From the NCBI GenBank assembly GCA_903899705.1, contig CAIUKQ010000099.1, positions 1 through 47,565 on the forward strand: DNA of 47,565 nucleotides, given 5' to 3'. The translations under genes and the position numbers were made by a program. Under the pieces are notes generated by a model. That model ran no database searches, was not told where the DNA came from, and saw nothing but the letters and a program-made list of their open reading frames with translations. Below are positions 7,998-18,941 of this stretch, piece by piece (position 1 is the stretch's first letter; the number at the start of each line of letters is the position of its first letter). Source of the DNA: an uncultured beta proteobacterium. Lineage in GTDB: Bacteria; Pseudomonadota; Gammaproteobacteria; Burkholderiales; SG8-39.

Positions 7998-8918
7998 ATG
8001 AAAAAACTAGTTCTGGCGAGTGCAGTCGCCGCTGCATTTTCCACGCCCCTCGCGGCGTTGGCGCAAGACAAATCGCCGCACACGGTCACCGGTAACGTCA
8101 GCCTGAATTCGGATTACCGGTTCCGCGGCATTTCACAAACCTTTGGCAAGCCAGCGCTTCAGGGCGGCTTCGATTACTCGCACTCCAGTGGCCTTTACGT
8201 CGGGACATGGGCCTCCAACGTCTATGGTGGCTCCACCGGACAATCCCTTGGACAGGTCTACAACCAAGGCAACATGGAATGGGATCTCTATGGTGGCTAT
8301 AAGTTCGAGCCGATCAAAGACGTTGCCGCGGATGTTGGCGTGCTCGCTTATTTCTATCCTGGGGCGAAATATCCAGCCTCGGCAATTGCATCTTTCAATA
8401 ATTCCGCACCCAAGTATGACAACACCGAGGTTTACGGTTCGCTTGGTTACAAATGGTTTACCGCCAAGTATTCCATGTCGACTACGGACTACTTCGGCAT
8501 CAACAACACCACTGTCGGTGCCGGCAACACTGCCGTAACGGGTGGCTGTGGCATTACCTCCAGCTTGACAGCCGGAGCGGTAACTCCGTCGACGACCTGC
8601 GCCGGCATTAACAAAGGCGGTTCCAAAGGTTCCGGTTATCTGGATCTCGGTGCCACCTTTGAAATCGGCAACGGCTTCAATCTCGGTCTGCACTACGGCA
8701 AGCTCTCGGTAAAGAACTACGGCCTTTTCAACTACAGTGACACCAAGGTTGCAGTCACCAAAGACTGGTTGGGGTTCACCTGGACAGCGGCATACGTGGA
8801 TACCAACGCCAAACGAGACGTGTATCGCACCGCAAAGCTTAACGGTGGCACAACGTCACCCACGTTGTATGACCCCAGCAAGAGCACACTGGTCTTGTCC
8901 ATGGGCAAAACGTTCTAA
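7998..8918 (+). CDS. TorF family putative porin
   Basis: Signal peptide MKKLVLASAVAAAFSTPLAALAQ; TGNVSLNSDYRFRGISQTFGKPALQGGFDYSHSSGLYVGTWASNV. Confidence 0.9.
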   Translation: MKKLVLASAVAAAFSTPLAALAQDKSPHTVTGNVSLNSDYRFRGISQTFGKPALQGGFDYSHSSGLYVGTWASNVYGGSTGQSLGQVYNQGNMEWDLYGGYKFEPIKDVAADVGVLAYFYPGAKYPASAIASFNNSAPKYDNTEVYGSLGYKWFTAKYSMSTTDYFGINNTTVGAGNTAVTGGCGITSSLTAGAVTPSTTCAGINKGGSKGSGYLDLGATFEIGNGFNLGLHYGKLSVKNYGLFNYSDTKVAVTKDWLGFTWTAAYVDTNAKRDVYRTAKLNGGTTSPTLYDPSKSTLVLSMGKTF

Positions 8919-8931
8919 AAAAACCAAAATA

Positions 8932-9406
<475 letters not shown>

Positions 9407-9417
9407 GGGTCCCGGAC

Positions 9418-10929
9418 ATGAAAAAAATATTGAGTTTGCTTGCACTATTCACGGCGATCAGTCTGTGCACTCCCGTCATGGCACAGGACAAAGCTGAAGC
9501 ACCGAAAGATGCGCCGGCCGCGACGGCAGCACCTGCTGCAGCTGCTGCGCCGGCCGCCGCCCCTGCTGCACCGGCGGAAGCCAAACCCGCACCGACCCCC
9601 AACAAGGGCGACGTATCCTGGATGCTGACATCGACCGCGCTCGTATTGTTGATGAGTCTTCCGGGCCTGGCGCTGTTCTACGGCGGAATGGTTCGCTCGA
9701 AGAACATGCTCTCGGTGCTCATGCAGGTGTTCGTGGTGTTCTCGCTGATCACAGTCCTGTGGTGCATTTATGGCTACAGCCTGGCATTCACCGAGGGCAA
9801 CGCCTATATCGGTGGCTTCGACCGGCTGTTCCTGAGCGGAATCTTCGATTCCATGAAGGGTGAGTTCGCGATGGCCGCAACCTTCAGCAAGGCAACGCCG
9901 CTGCCCGAGATCGTCTTTGTTGCGTTTCAGGCGACTTTTGCGGCAATCACTTGCTGCCTGATCGTCGGCGCATTTGCCGAGCGCGCCAAGTTCTCGGCCG
10001 TGCTGATTTTCATGGTGCTGTGGTTCACCTTCTCCTATGCACCGATCGCGCACATGGTCTGGTTCTGGATGGGCCCCGATGCGTACACCGATCCGAAACT
10101 CGTGGATGAGCTCAATTCCAAGGCCGGCCTGATCTGGCAGTGGGGTGCTCTGGACTTCGCGGGCGGCACAGTGGTTCACATCAATGCCGGTATCGCGGGC
10201 ATCGTGGGTGCATACGTCATGGGCAAGCGGGTCGGTTACGGCAAGGAAGCCATGTCGCCGCACAACCTGACGATGACCATGATCGGGGCGTCCCTCTTGT
10301 GGTTCGGGTGGTTCGGTTTCAACGCCGGATCGGCGCTGGAAGCCAACAACTCTGCGGCCCTGGCCTTCATGAACACCTTCCTGGCCACGGCATGTGCAGT
10401 GCTCACCTGGATCTTTGCCGAATGGATTTTCAAGGGCCGCCCCTCGATGCTGGGTGCCGCCTCCGGAGCAGTTGCCGGTCTGGTTGCGATTACCCCGGCT
10501 GCCGGTAACGTTGGAATCCCCGGAGCATTCGTCATAGGAGCCGTCGCCGGCGTGGTGTGCCTGTGGGGAGTCAACGGACTGAAGCGCATGCTTGGCGCCG
10601 ATGACACCCTGGATGTCTTCGGGGTTCACGCGGTAGGCGGAATTCTCGGTGCACTGCTGACCGGCGTCTTCTGCGACCCGAACCTGGGCGGGCCCGGATT
10701 TGTGGCGGATTGGGTTACAGCCGCCACGATCAAGCCGGCCGATTACTCGATCAGCGCGCAAGTCTGGACACAGGCAAAGGCGGTCGGTGTAACCGTAGTC
10801 TGGTCCGCAGTCGTCGCCTTCATCAGCTACAAGATTGCCGACTTGCTGGTTGGATTGCGGGTCTCGGAAGAAGAAGAGCGCGAAGGTCTGGATATCAATT
10901 CACACGGCGAGACCGCGTACCACATGTAA
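9418..10929 (+). CDS. amtB: Ammonium transporter with N-terminal signal peptide and Ala/Pro-rich linker
   Basis: DVSWMLTSTALVLLMSLPGLALFYGGMVRSKNMLSVLMQ...; 12 bp after glnK. Confidence 0.95.
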   Translation: MKKILSLLALFTAISLCTPVMAQDKAEAPKDAPAATAAPAAAAAPAAAPAAPAEAKPAPTPNKGDVSWMLTSTALVLLMSLPGLALFYGGMVRSKNMLSVLMQVFVVFSLITVLWCIYGYSLAFTEGNAYIGGFDRLFLSGIFDSMKGEFAMAATFSKATPLPEIVFVAFQATFAAITCCLIVGAFAERAKFSAVLIFMVLWFTFSYAPIAHMVWFWMGPDAYTDPKLVDELNSKAGLIWQWGALDFAGGTVVHINAGIAGIVGAYVMGKRVGYGKEAMSPHNLTMTMIGASLLWFGWFGFNAGSALEANNSAALAFMNTFLATACAVLTWIFAEWIFKGRPSMLGAASGAVAGLVAITPAAGNVGIPGAFVIGAVAGVVCLWGVNGLKRMLGADDTLDVFGVHAVGGILGALLTGVFCDPNLGGPGFVADWVTAATIKPADYSISAQVWTQAKAVGVTVVWSAVVAFISYKIADLLVGLRVSEEEEREGLDINSHGETAYHM

Positions 10930-10960
10930 GAAATCTCCTCGTAGTCTGTTGTCCTTTATT

Positions 10961-10988
10961 CGGGCGCCCTTGGGCGCCCGATTTTTTT
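10961..10988 (+). terminator. Rho-independent terminator of glnK-amtB
   Basis: CGGGCGCCC-TT-GGGCGCCCG followed by ATTTTTTT. Confidence 0.9.
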
Positions 10989-10999
10989 ACCCCTCTTTT

Positions 11000-12016
11000 T
11001 CAGTTCACCGCCGGCAAGCGCATCAAGCGCAACGCATTCCCGAAGTAGATCTTGCGCTTGTCACCCTCGGAAAGATTCAGGTCTTCAACCGAGCGGATAC
11101 CTTCGCGGATGAACATCGGCCCTCCTTCGGGATCAAATGGGCAGTCACTTGCAAATACGACCCTGTCTGCGCTGAAAAAATCCAGTGAGCATTGCAGTGC
11201 GGAGGCCGAGCCTCCCAGGACCGTGTCTCCATAGAACATCTTGAAATATTCGATGGGCTTCTTGCTCATCCGCTTGAGCACATCGTCATAGTTTTCTCCC
11301 GCGCTTCGGCTGCCCAATTGTGCCCACAGGGTTTCGCATCGCCCGGCAAGAAAAGGAATCATCGCGCCGCCGTGATGGGTGATAAGCCTCAGATCCGGCA
11401 GCTTTTCAAGCAACCCCGAAAACACCATACGTGCCATCGCGACACTCGTTTCGTAGGGCCAGCCCAATACCTGCCAGATTTCGTACTTGGACGTCTCTTC
11501 GGTCACATAATCCGCACGCGTTGCGGGGCGCACGGGATGCATCCATATGGGCAGATCGTGCTTGCGGGTAATACGCTCGAAGACGGGATAGAACTCGGGT
11601 TCATCAAGGGGCCGGCCGTTGACATTGGTGCAGATCTGCACACCGCGGGCACCCAACTTTTCTATCGCGCGATCCATTTCCTCCAGGGCCGCAGGGATGT
11701 TGTTCATTGGCAATGACGCGACGAACGCCGGAAATTTCCGGGGCCACTTCGCCACCATCGCCGCCATGTCGTCATTGGCGATACGCGCGAGTTCCGGCGA
11801 CAGATCCGGTCCGCCAACCAGCTCTGGCGGGGGTACCGAAAGCGTCAGGACTTGCTGCAGATCCGGCCATTGTTCCAGCATCTTCACGCGCGCCTCGATG
11901 TCCCACAGCATGCGAAGGCTGGTCATGCGCTTAATGATCCCCTGGTCCTTGGAATGCAGCTTCATCATTTCCAGGTAGCGAACCGGCATGACGTGGTTGA
12001 AAATGTCGATCTTCAT
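11000..12016 (-). CDS. Amidohydrolase family protein (ACMSD-like)
   Basis: MKIDIFNHVMPVRYLEMM..., IWMHPVRPATR, LITHHGGAMIPFLAGR, VVFASDCPFDPEGG. Confidence 0.85.
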   Translation of the reverse strand: MKIDIFNHVMPVRYLEMMKLHSKDQGIIKRMTSLRMLWDIEARVKMLEQWPDLQQVLTLSVPPPELVGGPDLSPELARIANDDMAAMVAKWPRKFPAFVASLPMNNIPAALEEMDRAIEKLGARGVQICTNVNGRPLDEPEFYPVFERITRKHDLPIWMHPVRPATRADYVTEETSKYEIWQVLGWPYETSVAMARMVFSGLLEKLPDLRLITHHGGAMIPFLAGRCETLWAQLGSRSAGENYDDVLKRMSKKPIEYFKMFYGDTVLGGSASALQCSLDFFSADRVVFASDCPFDPEGGPMFIREGIRSVEDLNLSEGDKRKIYFGNALRLMRLPAVN

Positions 12017-12228
12017 AGTGCTCCCGTTGCAGTTATGAGTTTTGAGTCCGGCCGATGATACGTCACCGGTATGCGAGGCCGCCAACTGCCGCGGCTGGAC
12101 CCTTGTGGCTAGCCTGTTTGCGGATGCGGCATTCCCGTTAGAATACCGGTTCGCCCTGTCTGTTTTAAACCTGTCTATTTTGACGCCGTAATTACACGGC
12201 GGCTTTTACACTTTCCACGGAGAATATT

Positions 12229-12900
12229 ATGGGTACAACTATCGAGATCACTTCATCCGACGGCTTTAAGCTCTCGGCTTACCGTGCCGAACCCGCAGGC
12301 AAGGCCCGCGGCGGCATCGTACTGGTTCAGGAAATATTCGGCGTCAACAACCACATGCGCAAGGTTGCGGATGGTTACGCCGCGGATGGTTATCTCGTGA
12401 TTACTCCCGAGTTCTTTGACCGTTCGCAAAAGGGTGTGGATCTGGGCTATGGGCCGGCTGACATCGAAGCGGGCCGCGGTCATTCGGGCAAGCTGGACTG
12501 GGGTAACACGATGAAGGATACCCAAGCCGCTTTCGATATCGCGAAGAGCGCCGGCAAGGTTGCCGTGATCGGCTACTGCTGGGGTGGAACGGTCGCCTGG
12601 CTGTCGTCTTCGAAGATCGCCGGCCTCGGTTGCGCCATTTCGTACTATGGCGGCGGAATCGGCGGCAACGTCGGCGAGGCTCCCAAGGCACCCATGATGT
12701 GCCATTGGGGTGAAAAGGATCACGCCATTCCGATGGAGACCGTTAAAAAGGTGGAGTCCACCTACCCGGGGGTTTCCTCCTTTGTGTATCTGGGAGCCGG
12801 CCACGGATTCAATTGCGATGAGCGTGGCTCAAATCATGCGGAGAGTGCCAAAATCGCCCGCGAGCGGACAATTGAGTTTCTTCGCACGAACGTCGGGTAA
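12229..12900 (+). CDS. Dienelactone hydrolase family protein
   Basis: GGIVLVQEIFGVNNHMRKVADGYA, VIGYCWGGTVAW, GHGFNCDERGSNH. Confidence 0.95.
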   Translation: MGTTIEITSSDGFKLSAYRAEPAGKARGGIVLVQEIFGVNNHMRKVADGYAADGYLVITPEFFDRSQKGVDLGYGPADIEAGRGHSGKLDWGNTMKDTQAAFDIAKSAGKVAVIGYCWGGTVAWLSSSKIAGLGCAISYYGGGIGGNVGEAPKAPMMCHWGEKDHAIPMETVKKVESTYPGVSSFVYLGAGHGFNCDERGSNHAESAKIARERTIEFLRTNVG

Positions 12901-12930
12901 CACCCCGACTGGCAATTTTCGGCGGGATGA

Positions 12931-12960
12931 AAAAAGGGGCGCCGTAGCGCCCCTTTTTTT
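12931..12960 (+). terminator. Rho-independent terminator
   Basis: AAAAAGGGGCGC-CGTA-GCGCCCCTTTTTTT. Confidence 0.9.
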
Positions 12961-12994
12961 GCGCCGCAGGTGCGCTTAATCGAATCGCCGGCCT

Positions 12995-13834
12995 TCAGCG
13001 TTTTGTTGCGTTCCAGGACTGGTCAGGTTGCCCTGCGGATTTCAGGTTTCCGCTCATGCTGGTTCCCTGAATGTGCCCCGTAAATTCCCTTTTGATTCCT
13101 TTTTCAATGGTGGTAAACCGGATTTCGTCGCCCCGCAACCTGGCCTCTGCCACGGCAACGGCTTCCGAACCGGCCTTGATGTTGCCGCTGAGCATCTGAA
13201 AATTCTGCTGCAGGACAAGATCTCGCGCCTGGCCGGCGATTTGCAGGTTCCATGTCCCGGCCACCTTTGCTGGAACGATCCAAAGGTAAGCCTGACGTCC
13301 TTCAATGTTTGCAGTTTCGTCGGCCTCCCATTCGGCCATGTTGAATGCATGGGAGGCCACTCGCGTGCCTGCCTTCATTTCAAGGATCGTCGGTCGCAGC
13401 CGGAGATTCAGACTGGGGAGCAGATAAAGCGTAATGACGGTCGCCTGACTGAAATCCGTTGCAAAAATATCTCCGTTCATAAACTTGACCCGATCGGTCA
13501 CACCCGCTTTGATGGCCTCGCGGCTCGACAACGCCACCATGTCCGGGTTGTATTCCACCCCCATGGCGCGCGCTCCGCGCTTCGCCGCCGTTATGACCGT
13601 CCGACCATCGCCTGAGCCAAGGTCCACCAGAAAATCCTGCGGTGTGACCTTGGCCAGGTCCAGCATTTTGTTGACAACACTTTCAGGCGTCGGTACCCAC
13701 ACAACATCCTTGCCGGGCTGGCCCGAATACGGCTGAAAATCCCCCTTGGCGGCGGATTTGGCCTGTGCGTGTAACAAGGGCGATGCAAAGAGGGCGGCAA
13801 TCATGACGCTCCCGGCAATCCATACGCTTCTCAT
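12995..13834 (-). CDS. Class I SAM-dependent methyltransferase-like protein with N-terminal signal peptide
   Basis: MRSVWIAGSVMIAALFASPLLHAQA signal; LVDLGSGDGRTVITAAKRGARAMGVEYNP motif I. Confidence 0.8.
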   Translation of the reverse strand: MRSVWIAGSVMIAALFASPLLHAQAKSAAKGDFQPYSGQPGKDVVWVPTPESVVNKMLDLAKVTPQDFLVDLGSGDGRTVITAAKRGARAMGVEYNPDMVALSSREAIKAGVTDRVKFMNGDIFATDFSQATVITLYLLPSLNLRLRPTILEMKAGTRVASHAFNMAEWEADETANIEGRQAYLWIVPAKVAGTWNLQIAGQARDLVLQQNFQMLSGNIKAGSEAVAVAEARLRGDEIRFTTIEKGIKREFTGHIQGTSMSGNLKSAGQPDQSWNATKR

Positions 13835-13897
13835 TGAAAGTCTCCTCGTGGTTTTGTCGAAGATATCAGGCTCGGAAAAATGGCATTGGTGTTCGTT

Positions 13898-14215
13898 TCA
13901 GTCGACCTGGACAAAGACCTTTCCGTTTTCGATTTTCACCGGATAAATGCGAATGTCATCCTTGCAGGGCACGCTGACGGCTTTCCCTGTTTTGATATCG
14001 AAACTCCCCTGATGCAACGGGCATTCAATGAGGCATTCCTCGACGATGAATCCCTCGGAGAGACTGGCCGACCCATGACTGCATTCATCCTGCGTTGCAT
14101 AGACGTTGCCGCCAATTTTGTACAGACAAATCAAGTCTGATCCGCAATTGACCTGCAATGTGCCCTGCTCGGGGACGTCTTCGCTGATTGCTGCTTCAAT
14201 CCATTTTTCTGGCAT
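13898..14215 (-). CDS. Rieske [2Fe-2S] non-heme-type ferredoxin
   Basis: CSHGSASLSEGFIVEECLIECPLHQGSFD (CxH...CxxH). Confidence 0.9.
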   Translation of the reverse strand: MPEKWIEAAISEDVPEQGTLQVNCGSDLICLYKIGGNVYATQDECSHGSASLSEGFIVEECLIECPLHQGSFDIKTGKAVSVPCKDDIRIYPVKIENGKVFVQVD

Positions 14216-14260
14216 TTGTCTTCTGATATTGATGTGGGTTGGAAATGGTTGGAGGATCGG

Positions 14261-15124
14261 TTAATGCAGGCGGTCGAGCAAACTTCCCAGGTGTTCGTTA
14301 CTGGTATAGCTCACGATCAGTTTTCCGGAGCCTTTTCTTCCAGTTCGGATTTCCACCGAGGTACCCAGTTTCTCGGAAATCTCCTCGGCCAATCTTTGGA
14401 CGTCCCTGTCTGTTATTTTCGCCGCTTTTTTCCCGGCAAGCGGAGCCGGATGGAGCAAGCGGTTAACCAGTTCCTCGGTCTCACGCACCGACAGTTTCTG
14501 CTCAACAACCTTCTTCCCCGCTTCCTGCTGGCGCTTTGCATCCAGCGCCAGAAGTGCGCGCGCATGGCCCATGTCGAGGAGGTTGTCCTGCAGATACCCC
14601 TGCACCACCGTAGAGAGATTGAGAAGGCGAAGAGCATTGCTGACAGCTGCGCGCGACTTTCCGACGGATTCGGCGAGGTCCTGATGGGTCATACTGAACT
14701 CATCAACCAGTCGCTGCATTCCCTGTGCTTCTTCCAGCGCATTGAGGTTTTCGCGTTGAATATTTTCGATCAACGCCATCGCCAGCGCCGCCTTGTCCGG
14801 AACATCCCGGATGACGACCGGCACTTCGCTCAGGCCAGCCATTCCCGCAGCGCGCCAACGGCGCTCGCCTGCGATGATTTCGTAGCGCCCCTTGTCTTTT
14901 GAACCCAATGGCCGAATAAGTATCGGCTGAATGAGTCCCTGTGAACGAATCGATGCTGCCAGCTCCTCGAGGGACGCCTGATCCATTTTTGTCCTCGGCT
15001 GGTACTTGCCGCGCTGCAGTTGGCCGATAGGCAGCGTTGACAACTGGTCGCTCGGGGGTGGTTGATCTGGTTTTCCGGCGTCAAATAGCGCGTCCAGGCC
15101 TCTTCCCAATCCTTTCGCTTTCAC
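14261..15124 (-). CDS. parB: Chromosome partitioning protein ParB, GTG start overlapping parA stop
   Basis: KVKAKGLGRGLDALF..., KYEIIAGERRWRAA-like (GRYEIIAGERRWRAAGMAGL), ENIQRENLNALEEA. Confidence 0.95.
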   Translation of the reverse strand: MKAKGLGRGLDALFDAGKPDQPPPSDQLSTLPIGQLQRGKYQPRTKMDQASLEELAASIRSQGLIQPILIRPLGSKDKGRYEIIAGERRWRAAGMAGLSEVPVVIRDVPDKAALAMALIENIQRENLNALEEAQGMQRLVDEFSMTHQDLAESVGKSRAAVSNALRLLNLSTVVQGYLQDNLLDMGHARALLALDAKRQQEAGKKVVEQKLSVRETEELVNRLLHPAPLAGKKAAKITDRDVQRLAEEISEKLGTSVEIRTGRKGSGKLIVSYTSNEHLGSLLDRLH

Positions 15125-15897
15125 TTTTGCATTCCTTGTTGGCGCTCGAGAACTTCTGTTACCAATGCGAGGTAGGCAATTGAACCTTTGCACTCGGCAT
15201 CAAAGTTGACTGCGGGTGCGCCAAACCCCGGGGCTTCGGCCAACCGGACGTTTCGGGGAATGACCGTGGTATAGACCTTGGTCCCGAAATGGCTCTGCAG
15301 TTGTGATGACACCTGCTGGGCCAGGGTGTTTCTTGGATCAAACATAGTGCGCAGCAAACCTTCGATCTCCAGTTTCGGGTTGAGATTCTGGCGGACGCGC
15401 TTGATGGTGTTGACCAGGTCTGTCAGGCCCTCCAGTGCGTAGTATTCACATTGCATGGGTATCATCACGGTGTCGGCCGCCGCGAGGCCGTTAATTGTCA
15501 GCATGCTCAGCGCGGGCGGGCAATCCAGCAGAATGAAGTCGTAATTGCCGGACAGGGGTTCCAGCGCCGTTTTAAGCCGGCTCTCGCGATGTTCCAGTTC
15601 GATCATTTCTATTTCGGCGCCGGCAAGTTCCCGGTTGGCCGGGAGAAGGTCGTAATGGCCGGCTTCCGAATGTCTTTTTACGGAATCCGCGGGCGCCAGT
15701 CCGAGGAGGACCTGGTAGACGGTCTGCTTCAGATCCCGTTTGTCGATGCCGCTGCCCATCGTTGCGTTGCCCTGTGGATCGAGATCCACCAGCAGAACGC
15801 GCTTTCCGGCCTTCGCAAGCCCGGCGGCGAGATTGACCGTGGTCGTTGTCTTTCCGACCCCGCCTTTCTGGTTTGTCACTGCAATAATGCGGCTCAT
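15121..15897 (-). CDS. parA: Chromosome partitioning ATPase ParA
   Basis: [50 protein letters not shown]. Confidence 0.97.
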   Translation of the reverse strand: MSRIIAVTNQKGGVGKTTTTVNLAAGLAKAGKRVLLVDLDPQGNATMGSGIDKRDLKQTVYQVLLGLAPADSVKRHSEAGHYDLLPANRELAGAEIEMIELEHRESRLKTALEPLSGNYDFILLDCPPALSMLTINGLAAADTVMIPMQCEYYALEGLTDLVNTIKRVRQNLNPKLEIEGLLRTMFDPRNTLAQQVSSQLQSHFGTKVYTTVIPRNVRLAEAPGFGAPAVNFDAECKGSIAYLALVTEVLERQQGMQK

Positions 15898-16547
15898 GCT
15901 CGTCCTATCAGGATCAAATGGCGTTCCGCATTGAGCCCTGGCACGATCAGTTCTAGGATTTTGGTGACGCGATAACCCGCAGGCAGCGATTCAATCTCCG
16001 CCTGCGGGAAACGGCCTTTCATGGCGGCAAAGATGCCGTCCTCGGCAAGAAGGTGCCCGGATGAAGCCACGAATTTCGATAATTCCGCGAACGCTCGCGA
16101 GATGATGCATGCAAAACGCTCCATCGGCATCCACATTTCAACCTTCTCACAGACGATCTTTACGTTCGAAATCTGAAGCTCGCTGGCAACCTGCCGGAGG
16201 AACGCAACTCGCTTCTGGCTGCTTTCAATCAGGGTTATCTGAAGGTCCGGATTGGTGAGTGCGATTGGAATTCCAGGCATGCCGGCGCCCGTCCCGACAT
16301 CAAGCAACGTACCTTTAGGGAGATGGGGTATTACCGACAATGAATCCAGCAAGTGAGTACTGACCATAAGTTTTGGATCTCTGATTGCTGTGAGATTGTG
16401 AACTCGGTTCCATTTTTCTATAAACTCAAGGTAATCGACAAGCTTTGACTTAACTATATGATTTATATCGATATTTAATAAAGTTAGCCCACACTCCAAA
16501 TCCTTGTGCAAGGCATGATGGCTCGACGTATCGGCGAGATTACTCAT
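15894..16547 (-). CDS. rsmG: 16S rRNA (guanine-N7)-methyltransferase RsmG
   Basis: [32 protein letters not shown]...[16 protein letters not shown]. Confidence 0.95.
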   Translation of the reverse strand: MSNLADTSSHHALHKDLECGLTLLNIDINHIVKSKLVDYLEFIEKWNRVHNLTAIRDPKLMVSTHLLDSLSVIPHLPKGTLLDVGTGAGMPGIPIALTNPDLQITLIESSQKRVAFLRQVASELQISNVKIVCEKVEMWMPMERFACIISRAFAELSKFVASSGHLLAEDGIFAAMKGRFPQAEIESLPAGYRVTKILELIVPGLNAERHLILIGRA

Positions 16548-18451
16548 GCCGTCACGCGCTCGGTCACGTCATCCGGTTTCGCAAATCCCCTTTTCAGGTG
16601 GACAAGCAGCAACGACATGGCGGCCGGCGTTATGCCTGAAATGCGGGATGCCTGACCCAGGGTTTCAGGTTTGAATTGATTAAGCTTTTGTTGTGTCTCA
16701 TGGGAGAGTCCACGAACGTTACGATAATCCAGGTCCATTGGCAGGCGGGTGTTTTCGTGCGCTACCCGCCGGACAACCTCCTCTTTTTGTCGCTCCACGT
16801 AACCATGGTATTTGGCTTGAATTTCTATTTGCCGTCGACTCTCAGGGTCTTCAAGGCAATGGTCCAGACTAGCGATATCTACAAGGGAGTCGTAGGTGAC
16901 TTCGGGACGTTTCAACAGATCGGACAAGGTTTGGTCACGTTCAAGGATCTGTCCGAAAACCCGAAGCGAATCTTGCTCGGTGACGGATTTTGCTGAGAGC
17001 CAGGTCGTACGCAGTCGTTCCTGCTCCTCGGCAATCGCATCGCGCTTGCGTGCATACACCTCCCATCGGTGGTCATCCACCAGACCCAGCCGGCGCCCGG
17101 TTTCCGTGAGCCGCAGATCGGCATTGTCCTCGCGCAACATCAAGCGAAATTCCGCCCGACTTGTGAACATTCGGTAGGGTTCCGAAACGCCCCTTGTAAT
17201 CAAGTCGTCAACAAGTACTCCGATATAGGCCTCGTCCCTTAGGGGACACCATGGGTCAAGGCCTTTGACTTGCAACGCGGCATTGGCCCCTGCCAGTAGG
17301 CCCTGGGCTGCGGCTTCTTCGTAGCCTGTGGTTCCATTGATCTGTCCGGCAAAGAAAAGGCCTGGAATCGCCTTGGTTTCCAACGAGGATTTGAGCGCAC
17401 GTGGATCAAAGTAGTCATATTCAATCGCATAGCCGGGGCGCAAGATATGCGCATTCTCCAACCCTTTGATTGAATTGACTAAATTTATTTGAACATCCAG
17501 TGGCAGGCTGGTGGAAATTCCATTTGGATAGAACTCGTTAGTGGTCAATCCCTCCGGCTCAAGGAATATCTGGTGGGAACTCTTGCCCGAGAAACGATGA
17601 ATCTTGTCTTCGATCGAAGGACAATACCGTGGCCCGACACCCGAGATAACGCCGGTGTACATGGGTGAACGATCGAGTCCCCCACGGATTATTTCGTGGG
17701 TATGCTCATTGGTATGGGTAATCCAGCACGGTACCTGCATCGGATGCATGGTGACGTTACCCAGGAAGGAAAATACCGGGCACGGGTCATCTCCGGGCTG
17801 GATTTGCATCGCCGAAAAATCAATGGTCTTCCCGTCGATGCGAGGCGGCGTACCCGTCTTCAGACGACCGACCGGCAAATTGAGTTCTCTCAGCTTTGCG
17901 GCCAGCGCCACGGACGGCGGGTCACCGGCTCGACCCGCCTGATACTGATCCAAGCCGACGTGGATCAGACCGGATAGGAAGGTCCCTGTCGTCAGTACCA
18001 CTGAGCGACAATAAAACTCTACGCCGAGCTCTGTCTTGACGCCCGCAATCCGCCCCCCCTCAAGGATCAAGTCCCCAGCAGGCTGTTGAAACAAGGTCAG
18101 ATTAGGCTGATTCTCCAGCCGCTTGCGGATGGCGTTTCGGTAAAGCACCCTATCTGCCTGGGCGCGTGTTGCCCTAACAGCCGGACCTTTGCTTGCATTC
18201 AATATTCGAAACTGGATCCCTGCCTCGTCGGTCGCCTGAGCCATTGCGCCCCCCAGAGCGTCAATTTCCCTGACGAGATGCCCCTTGCCAATACCCCCAA
18301 TCGATGGATTGCAGGACATTTGTCCCAAAGTTTCAATATTGTGCGTCAGGAGCAATGTGCGGCAACCCATACGAGCCGAGGCCAGCGCAGCTTCGGTGCC
18401 TGCGTGACCGCCTCCAACCACGATGACGTCAAATGCCTTTGGGAATCGCAT
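16544..18451 (-). CDS. mnmG: tRNA uridine-5-carboxymethylaminomethyl modification enzyme MnmG
   Basis: [62 protein letters not shown]. Confidence 0.97.
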   Translation of the reverse strand: MRFPKAFDVIVVGGGHAGTEAALASARMGCRTLLLTHNIETLGQMSCNPSIGGIGKGHLVREIDALGGAMAQATDEAGIQFRILNASKGPAVRATRAQADRVLYRNAIRKRLENQPNLTLFQQPAGDLILEGGRIAGVKTELGVEFYCRSVVLTTGTFLSGLIHVGLDQYQAGRAGDPPSVALAAKLRELNLPVGRLKTGTPPRIDGKTIDFSAMQIQPGDDPCPVFSFLGNVTMHPMQVPCWITHTNEHTHEIIRGGLDRSPMYTGVISGVGPRYCPSIEDKIHRFSGKSSHQIFLEPEGLTTNEFYPNGISTSLPLDVQINLVNSIKGLENAHILRPGYAIEYDYFDPRALKSSLETKAIPGLFFAGQINGTTGYEEAAAQGLLAGANAALQVKGLDPWCPLRDEAYIGVLVDDLITRGVSEPYRMFTSRAEFRLMLREDNADLRLTETGRRLGLVDDHRWEVYARKRDAIAEEQERLRTTWLSAKSVTEQDSLRVFGQILERDQTLSDLLKRPEVTYDSLVDIASLDHCLEDPESRRQIEIQAKYHGYVERQKEEVVRRVAHENTRLPMDLDYRNVRGLSHETQQKLNQFKPETLGQASRISGITPAAMSLLLVHLKRGFAKPDDVTERVTA

Positions 18452-18530
18452 GAATTTGATGACTTAAAGGGAGGCGTGAGTTTAGCTTTTTCTTCGCAAT
18501 TTCGATATCGTTAACCGAGACATAAACCAA

Positions 18531-18546
18531 TGTTTCACGTGAAACA
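18531..18546. promoter_or_regulatory. parS: parS centromere site
   Basis: TGTTTCACGTGAAACA, exact 16-bp consensus palindrome. Confidence 0.97.
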
Positions 18547-18622
18547 TTCCTTAAATTTCCCAAACGAGGAACGCAAACCACACGATTTGTGCTGATGGAT
18601 GCATAAACGATCTCGACATCCA

Positions 18623-18693
18623 AGATCCACAACGATTTCCATAAACTGAAGAGTTTTGCCTTACCCACACCTGCTCGATTTTTTCTATCCACA
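18623..18693. promoter_or_regulatory. Cluster of near-consensus DnaA boxes in the pckG-mnmG intergenic region
   Basis: AGATCCACA (18623..18631), TTACCCACA (18661..18669), CTATCCACA (18685..18693) versus TTATCCACA. Confidence 0.35.
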
Positions 18694-18919
18694 AAAACGG
18701 TGCGACGCAAGAACGCAAAATGAAATTCATCGTTAAAGCCTGCTGATCTCAAATTGGCGATGAGCGCAGCTGAATGGCAAAATGCCCGGCCCGAAACTAC
18801 CGGACGAGATTAAAGCCCTGTAAAAAACAGGGTTATCTCAATGAAGCATCTGGAGTGCCCCAAAAGGGTCTGGTACGAAGTTTTCTTATTCCCATATTGG
18901 GAACTAATTTGCAAAAGAA

Positions 18920-18941
18920 AAAGACCGCCGAAGCGGTCTTT
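18920..18941 (-). terminator. Rho-independent terminator of pckG
   Basis: Minus strand AAAGACCGC-TTCG-GCGGTCTTT followed by a T-rich tract. Confidence 0.85.

Noticed and set aside
9445-10761. 438-aa minus-strand ORF antisense to amtB
   Set aside because: Shadow ORF of a strongly conserved transporter; low-complexity Arg/Gly/His-rich translation
18429-18752. 107-aa minus-strand ORF overlapping the mnmG start and parS
   Set aside because: Translation contains NVSRETL, simply parS read as protein; overlaps regulatory DNA and has no domain signature
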